From: Adiantum capillus-veneris
Lineage: Eukaryota > Streptophyta > Polypodiopsida > Polypodiales > Pteridaceae
Direction: 5' to 3'
Assembly (NCBI GenBank): GCA_014529385.2
Contig: CM043945.1
Location: 139,219,241-139,283,240 of the forward strand
DNA length: 64,000 bases
Shown: positions 59,235 through 64,000 of the stretch, piece after piece
Position numbering within the stretch: the first letter of the stretch is position 1
Layout: each line of letters opens with the position of its first letter
The notes under the pieces: model-generated
Told to the model about the DNA's origin: nothing
Seen by the model: the letters and a program-made list of their open reading frames with translations, nothing else
Databases searched by the model: none
Made by a program: the position numbers and the translations under genes

Positions 59235-60077
59235 ATGGATACAACTAGGCAAATGAGTGGCTACCCCTTGTTCTTTGGAGAGCCTAGGGAGGATGCAGAA
59301 TTATTTTTAGCAAATTTCAAAATGGCTTGCCGTATCAAGAGGATAGTAACTCATCAGGAACGTGTAGAAATGTTTGAGGTAGTCCTTAGGAAAGATGCTA
59401 GCACTTGGTTTGACTCTTTGCCTGAGGAAGTTAAAGGGAATTACACGGAAGTTGTGAATCATTTCAAGAAATACTTCTTTGATCCCCAAAACACTCAGAA
59501 ATTATGGCAAGACATTGTTTCTCATAAGCAAAAAGACTTAGATGACTACTACTTGTACAAGCAAGAGTTTCTACGTCTTTGGGCTGTATGGGTTAGAAAT
59601 GTTGCTAGCCCTGGTGATGGTGCAGAGTTCCTAAAGAAGGAGAGGTTCATAGCTGGACTCTTTCCTAACCTTAAGGTAAAAGTTGAGGCGGGTGCACCTG
59701 CTACCTTTGATGCAGCTGAAACTAGGGCTGCTGAGAAATATAGGAAACTCAAGTGCTTAAAGGGGGAGGTTCCAATAGAAGGTCTTAGACCCAAAGGTAA
59801 GTCACAAGCATCAACATCTAGGGAGCTTCCTGAGGTAACGGCGGAAGTGATTGAGAAGTTAAATGAATCTTTAAGCAGCCTGTCAATTCACCTTGCACAA
59901 GCTGTAGGTCCAAAGGGACAAGAAAAGAAGTCAGAAGAGAGAGATCCACCACGACCTAGGAGAGTCTTGCAATGTTGGAATTGCGGAGAGTCTGTACATG
60001 GGATGTATAATTGTCCTTGGCCCCGTGGGGAGCCGAGGAGACCTAACTTGAATTACCCAATGATGAATGCAGGTTAA
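59235..60077 (+). CDS. Gypsy 3 gag with CCHC knuckle
   Basis: A capsid domain (DAELFLANFKMACRIKR, ASTWFDSLPEEV, HFKKYFFDPQ) is followed by an acidic linker and the knuckle CWNCGESVHGMYNC (C-x2-C-x4-H-x4-C, nt ~59972-60013). The frame is intact over ~280 codons. The first ATG is 59235. It would form the particle and package RNA. Confidence 0.85.
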   Translation: MDTTRQMSGYPLFFGEPREDAELFLANFKMACRIKRIVTHQERVEMFEVVLRKDASTWFDSLPEEVKGNYTEVVNHFKKYFFDPQNTQKLWQDIVSHKQKDLDDYYLYKQEFLRLWAVWVRNVASPGDGAEFLKKERFIAGLFPNLKVKVEAGAPATFDAAETRAAEKYRKLKCLKGEVPIEGLRPKGKSQASTSRELPEVTAEVIEKLNESLSSLSIHLAQAVGPKGQEKKSEERDPPRPRRVLQCWNCGESVHGMYNCPWPRGEPRRPNLNYPMMNAG

Positions 60078-60140
60078 GGAACTAGTTAGCAACCATGGCT
60101 TCTACAAAGGCCAAATGGAGCAAGACCACATCCACAAGGA

Positions 60141-62504
60141 GTGGAAGGAGTTCCACCTTTGCCAGACCCAAATGTGCATGTGGTGGAGGTGACAAATTCA
60201 AGAGAGGTTGACATGGAAGCAAATGGCATTAAGCGTGGCCGAGGGAAAGGTAAGGAGAAAGAAGGAGTTACATCACAAAGTGACCATGGACGAGAAAAGA
60301 AGGCAAAGGAGACCAAGGAAGCTAAGAGGACTCGACGTCGTATCAATCTCCAAGACTTCCCTCTTGGACATGGTATGGCTCCATACAACTTGTTGGAAGA
60401 CATGAGAGGTAAGGGTCCTGATATCTCATGGCCTCAGTTTCTTGCATTATGCCCACAAGTTAGGAGGGATTTAACAAGGGCAGTTAGCACTAGGAGAAAG
60501 GTAAAAGAGAGTGTGCTTGTTGTGAAAATTGCACAAGTTGAAATGAATCAGGATATTACACCTGTGCTAGATTGTTACATCAAAGGAAGATTAGTTAGGA
60601 AAGGTCTAGTGGATGTGGGTGCACAAATTTGCATCATGACAGAGGGACTCATGCAAAAACTAGGCATGCACATCCATGAGACACCTGAAATTAAAGTCAA
60701 GATGGAAAACAATAGCAAGGCTAGGTGCGTAGGCATTTGTAAAAATATTTTTGTGGAGGCCTTTGGCATTAAGAAGGCAGTGGATTTCGATGTCATGTCT
60801 ACCAAAGGAAATGGTTACCCATTTATCCTAGGGAGACCATGGCTAATGAAAATGCGAGCTTTGCAAGATTGGGAGAGTGGAAAGCTAATTTGTAGGAATG
60901 ACAATCATAAGAAGGTTGTCTTTGACATGAAGGAGCAACGCCAAGAGGAGCTCCATGAAGAATCATCTCAAAGTGAGACAGAGGAAGGCTGGACCGATAG
61001 CACTTTGGAAGGAGAAAGTAGCGGCAACATTACTGAAGAGGAGTCTTCCATCAAAGTCATGGGGGTAAGGTTTAAGCCAAACAACCAAGAGACCTCTTGC
61101 CCAGGTTTGGAAGAGGTAGGTTCCCAAGAGAACCAAAATGTACAAGATGAAGGAATGTTAGAAGGTATGTTGTCTTCAACACTTACAAAGGACGAAAGAG
61201 AGGAGTTCAAATGTGTGCTAAGGAAATTTCCTAGGTTTTTTGCTAAAGACTACACCGATGTGCGTGGAGTAGATGTTGTTCAACACAAAATTGAGTTGAA
61301 GCCAGAGGCCACACCTAAGGCTCAGAAGCTACGAACGCTAGGAGTCATCAAGGAGCAGGCTTTACTCAAGGAGGTAAGAAAGCTTCTAGCAGCACGTTTT
61401 ATTTATCCAGTGCAGAATTCAGAGTGGGTCTCTTCCGTTGTTGTCACTCCTAAGAAAAACGGCAAGTGGAGGGTGTGTGTGGATTACCATCCACTCAATG
61501 AGGCAACAAAAAGAGATCACTTTCCCCTCCCATTTCAGGATGAGATACTAAATGAGGTAGTTGGTCATGAGAAGTACACTGTGTGTGATGGCTACTCAGG
61601 TTACTTTCAAATAGGTATCGCATTGGAAGATCAGTTGAAAACAACCTTCATCACTCCTTGGGGTTGTTATGCTTTTAGAGTCATGCCATTTGGTCTGACA
61701 AATGCTCCTGCAACATTCCAACGTTTCATGAACATGGTGTTTCAAGCATTCTTTGGAAAGTCAATTAGGGTGTTCATTGATGAGTTCTGCATTTATAGCT
61801 CAAAATCATTGCATCTACAAAAGGTAGAAGAAGGTTTAAAGAAGCTCTACGACATGGGAGGTCAACTCAACCCCGACAAGTGCCACATTGGTGAGGATGA
61901 AGTGATCTTGCTTGGTCACAAGGTTTCCTTTAAAGGTATTGAGGTGGATCCAGCAAAGGCAAAAGCTCTCGTTGAGCTACCATCACCAAAGAGTCTTAAG
62001 GAGGTCATCTCATTCATTCAAAAGGTGAAGTATATGCAACGCTTCATTCACTTAGCCTTGGAGTTACTTCATCCTTTGAAAATGTTGACACAACAAGTAG
62101 AATTTGCATGGTTTGATGATCTTGAAGAGTACTTTTGTAACATTAAAGTCATTTTGTCAGAGCTACCAACACTCATGCCTCCTTGTTGGGAGTACACATT
62201 CTTTGTTAGCTCTAGTGTTGGGAAGGAAACAATTGGTGCAGTTTTGTTACAACAAGATCCCCACAGTACCAGGATGCGACCCATCTACTTTGCTAGTAGG
62301 GTCATTAATGCTTTGGAAAGAGGCTACAAGGAAGCAGAACTCATGATGCTTTCTCTCATGTTTGCGGTGAGAAAGTTTAGATCCTACCTGCTACCAAAAC
62401 CTTTTGTAATTCTCACTGCAGAAAATTTGTTCCCTTGGGTGTCATCTCAAATGAATCTTAGTACTAGGATCTCAAAGTGGATTATGGAGTTGCAAGAGTT
62501 CTAA
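60141..62504 (+). CDS. Gypsy 3 pol: protease, reverse transcriptase, RNase H
   Basis: The 787-codon frame has a basic N-terminus, then a retropepsin-like domain with GLVDVGAQICIMTEGL (D-V-G, not D-S/T-G) and PFILGRPWL. RT follows with VVTPKKNGKWRVCVDYHPLN, VMPFGLTNAPATFQRFM and FIDEFCIYSS (nt ~61775), in which the second catalytic Asp is Glu. RNase H (VSSSVGKETIGAVLLQQD, FASRVINALE) lacks the usual first Asp. It ends at a TAA (62502-62504) after LQEF. The frame is long, but three active-site changes suggest loss of activity. Confidence 0.82.
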   Translation: MEGVPPLPDPNVHVVEVTNSREVDMEANGIKRGRGKGKEKEGVTSQSDHGREKKAKETKEAKRTRRRINLQDFPLGHGMAPYNLLEDMRGKGPDISWPQFLALCPQVRRDLTRAVSTRRKVKESVLVVKIAQVEMNQDITPVLDCYIKGRLVRKGLVDVGAQICIMTEGLMQKLGMHIHETPEIKVKMENNSKARCVGICKNIFVEAFGIKKAVDFDVMSTKGNGYPFILGRPWLMKMRALQDWESGKLICRNDNHKKVVFDMKEQRQEELHEESSQSETEEGWTDSTLEGESSGNITEEESSIKVMGVRFKPNNQETSCPGLEEVGSQENQNVQDEGMLEGMLSSTLTKDEREEFKCVLRKFPRFFAKDYTDVRGVDVVQHKIELKPEATPKAQKLRTLGVIKEQALLKEVRKLLAARFIYPVQNSEWVSSVVVTPKKNGKWRVCVDYHPLNEATKRDHFPLPFQDEILNEVVGHEKYTVCDGYSGYFQIGIALEDQLKTTFITPWGCYAFRVMPFGLTNAPATFQRFMNMVFQAFFGKSIRVFIDEFCIYSSKSLHLQKVEEGLKKLYDMGGQLNPDKCHIGEDEVILLGHKVSFKGIEVDPAKAKALVELPSPKSLKEVISFIQKVKYMQRFIHLALELLHPLKMLTQQVEFAWFDDLEEYFCNIKVILSELPTLMPPCWEYTFFVSSSVGKETIGAVLLQQDPHSTRMRPIYFASRVINALERGYKEAELMMLSLMFAVRKFRSYLLPKPFVILTAENLFPWVSSQMNLSTRISKWIMELQEF

Positions 62505-62528
62505 TACTCTTTCAAGGTAGACGATAGT

Positions 62529-62828
62529 GTGCGTGCACAATTGGCAGGGATTCTCACTTATAGGGTACGTGAGAAGGAGATTAAGGTGCCTGAAGTAAAG
62601 ACCCTACAATTTCCACCACCTAAATGTATTCCTAATGCTTTTACCTTGTTCTTTGATGGAGGTTTTCGACGAGTCATAGGAAAAGTAGGGGGAGGGCTAG
62701 TATTGCTCAACCCAAGTGGAGAGGTGGTCATGAAAGAGAAGGTCAATCTACCAGGTTTAACTAGCAACAATGAAGCAGAATACGACACACTACTTCATGG
62801 TTTGAAGATGTGCATGTCAATGAGAAGA
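62529..62828 (+). pseudogene. Archaeal-type second RNase H of gypsy 3 (truncated)
   Basis: FTLFFDGGFRRVIGKVGGGLVLLNP and SNNEAEYDTLLHGL match the extra RNase H (aRNH) of Tat elements. It is cut after the second motif by the copia junction. Confidence 0.75.
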
Positions 62829-64000
62829 TGATCAAGAAAAACATCCATGCTTGGATGTTTGGAATGACCAATTTTCTTATGAGGAAAGGTTATTGGGACT
62901 ACATTGATGGAGAGCATGAGATATCACCACCACTTCCAGAGGAAGATGTGAGTGTTGTGCAAATTAAGACATTTAGATATTGGGACTAGAGAGCTTATAA
63001 GGTCATGTAATTACTTTTTGTCAATGTACATGACACTATGGTTGGGCATGTACATGATGCTCAATCTCCTAAGGAGGCTTGGGACACTTTGTTGTCATTG
63101 GATGTGACCAACACAAAGTCAAGGAAGCTGCATTTGAAGACTGAGATCAATACTGTGTAGAAGAAAATCATGTCCACAATGAATATTCTTTGAAGATAAA
63201 GAACACATGTGAGTCACTTGCATTGACTAGTGCTACAATCAATGATGATGATAAAGTAGAAGTCTGTCTGCTAGGTTTGTGTCCCAAGTACAAACAATTT
63301 AAAAATGGCATCCATCTTTGAGAGAACATTCTCTCGTTTATAGATTTGGTGTCCTTAATTATTATGGAAGTAAAGGAACTTTAAGAAGACTCCTCTACGC
63401 AGGGTGGAAACAATTCTGAACAAGCGCTTTCCAACAATGGAGGAAGAGGAAGAGGATGTGGTAGAGGTCATGGACGAAGCGGAGAAAGAGGCAACCACCA
63501 AACACAATAGCAAAAAAACAATCATGGCCAAAACATAGGTGGTGGTTGAGGAAACGTTTGAGGCAGGGGGAGTCCAAGAGGTTGTTGAAATTCACAACGC
63601 AATAATGTAGGTCAACACAAAAATGTAGTGTGTTGGGGTTGTGGAATACATGGTCACTTTGAGCGTGACTTTCCAGACAGAAGGTAGAAAATTAATTATA
63701 CAGCCACTAGGAGGAATGCAGATGAGCCCAAAAGTCTATGTGGTGCAGCACATGGCGAATACTATGTTGCACATGTGGAACAATGTAGTGATAATGTCCA
63801 GTATGTGGATAATGGTGCATTGAATCACATGACCAACCATGGTGAATGGTTTGAGGAAATGGAGACTTTACAAAGTCCTGGTTATGTAGACATTGGTGTT
63901 GATAGTGCACATCCTATTATGCATACAGGAAATGTGTCATTGTCTATGATAGATGGTAAAGCGAGTTGCCTAGCTAATGTACTACATGTATCAAACATTA
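62829..64000 (+). mobile_element. Degenerate Ty1/copia fragment
   Basis: Broken frames give gag of the UBN2 type (SPKEAWDTLLSLDVTNTKSRKLHLKTE, CLGLCPKYKQFK, FIDLVSLI), a Gly/Arg-rich stretch, the knuckle CWGCGIHGHFERDF (last Cys is Phe), then a protease-like YVDNGALNHMTNH (D-N-G) and LANVLHVSNI of the pre-integrase region. There are many stops. It continues past the window end. Confidence 0.8.

Larger units (their letters stand above)
56027..62828 (+). mobile_element. Tat-like Ty3/gypsy retrotransposon (gypsy 3), 3' truncated
   Basis: The element comprises a long LTR, PBS, two short leader ORFs, gag, pol and an extra archaeal-type RNase H. The dual RNase H is a mark of the Tat lineage (Ogre, Retand and relatives). 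It inserted into gypsy 2. Its integrase and 3' LTR are missing, replaced at ~62828 by a copia fragment. Confidence 0.82.

Overview
This window looks like nuclear DNA of a land plant with a large, repeat-rich genome. The evidence is GT-AG introns with plant-like pyrimidine tracts, plant-type Ty3/gypsy and Ty1/copia elements, an En/Spm-like transposase, an FCP1-like protein of the DLNG type, and AT-rich composition. Some gypsy RT and integrase features suggest a non-flowering plant (fern, lycophyte, bryophyte or conifer), but I cannot name the species. There are no bacterial genes, tRNA, rRNA or CRISPR arrays.

Region 1 (1-29076) is dominated by one 20-bp motif, TTGGACAAGTGGTGGACCTT, and its variants. 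It is organised as degenerate 20-mers, then ~425-442 bp units, then ~867 bp dimers, then multi-kb arrays. From 1 to ~15.3 kb the motif lies on the + strand; from 15574 to ~25760 it lies on the - strand. Two arms of ~4.67 kb (about 593-5266 and 15574-20245) are inverted copies around a ~10.3 kb spacer. The spacer holds a three-exon gene for a ParB/DGQHR-like plus SET-domain protein (7070-12876) and an FCP1-like HAD protein (13533-14717). To the right of the arrays lies a DDE-type transposase-like gene with an En/Spm TNP1-like N-terminus and a DUF7869-like core (25851-29076). Its long 5' intron is again filled with the motif. Motif arrays around a transposase and cargo genes resemble the subterminal repeats of CACTA or foldback elements, so the region may be one very large mobile element or a nest of related ones. 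This is inference.

Region 2 (29370-38140) is a decayed Ty3/gypsy element on the - strand, with a truncated 3' LTR and a long 5' LTR.

Region 3 (38911-48817) is a ~9.9 kb DNA-transposon-like unit with short diverged terminal inverted repeats. It carries two rightward genes of unknown family, a nested palindrome between convergent genes, a leftward histone H3-like pseudogene whose reading frame starts MARTKQTA and ends in a divergent histone fold, and a leftward multi-exon transposase-like pseudogene. It appears to be inserted in the gag of a second gypsy element.

Region 4 (about 48818-64000) is nested retrotransposons on the + strand: gypsy 2 (48818-56026, itself holding a fragment of the gypsy-1 LTR), a Tat-like gypsy 3 with a 2.6 kb 5' LTR, gag, pol and a second RNase H (56027-62828), and a degenerate copia fragment running off the window end. 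Premature stops across regions 2-4 are mostly at Gln or Arg positions (CAG/CAA to TAG/TAA, CGA to TGA), as expected from C-to-T decay of methylated DNA.
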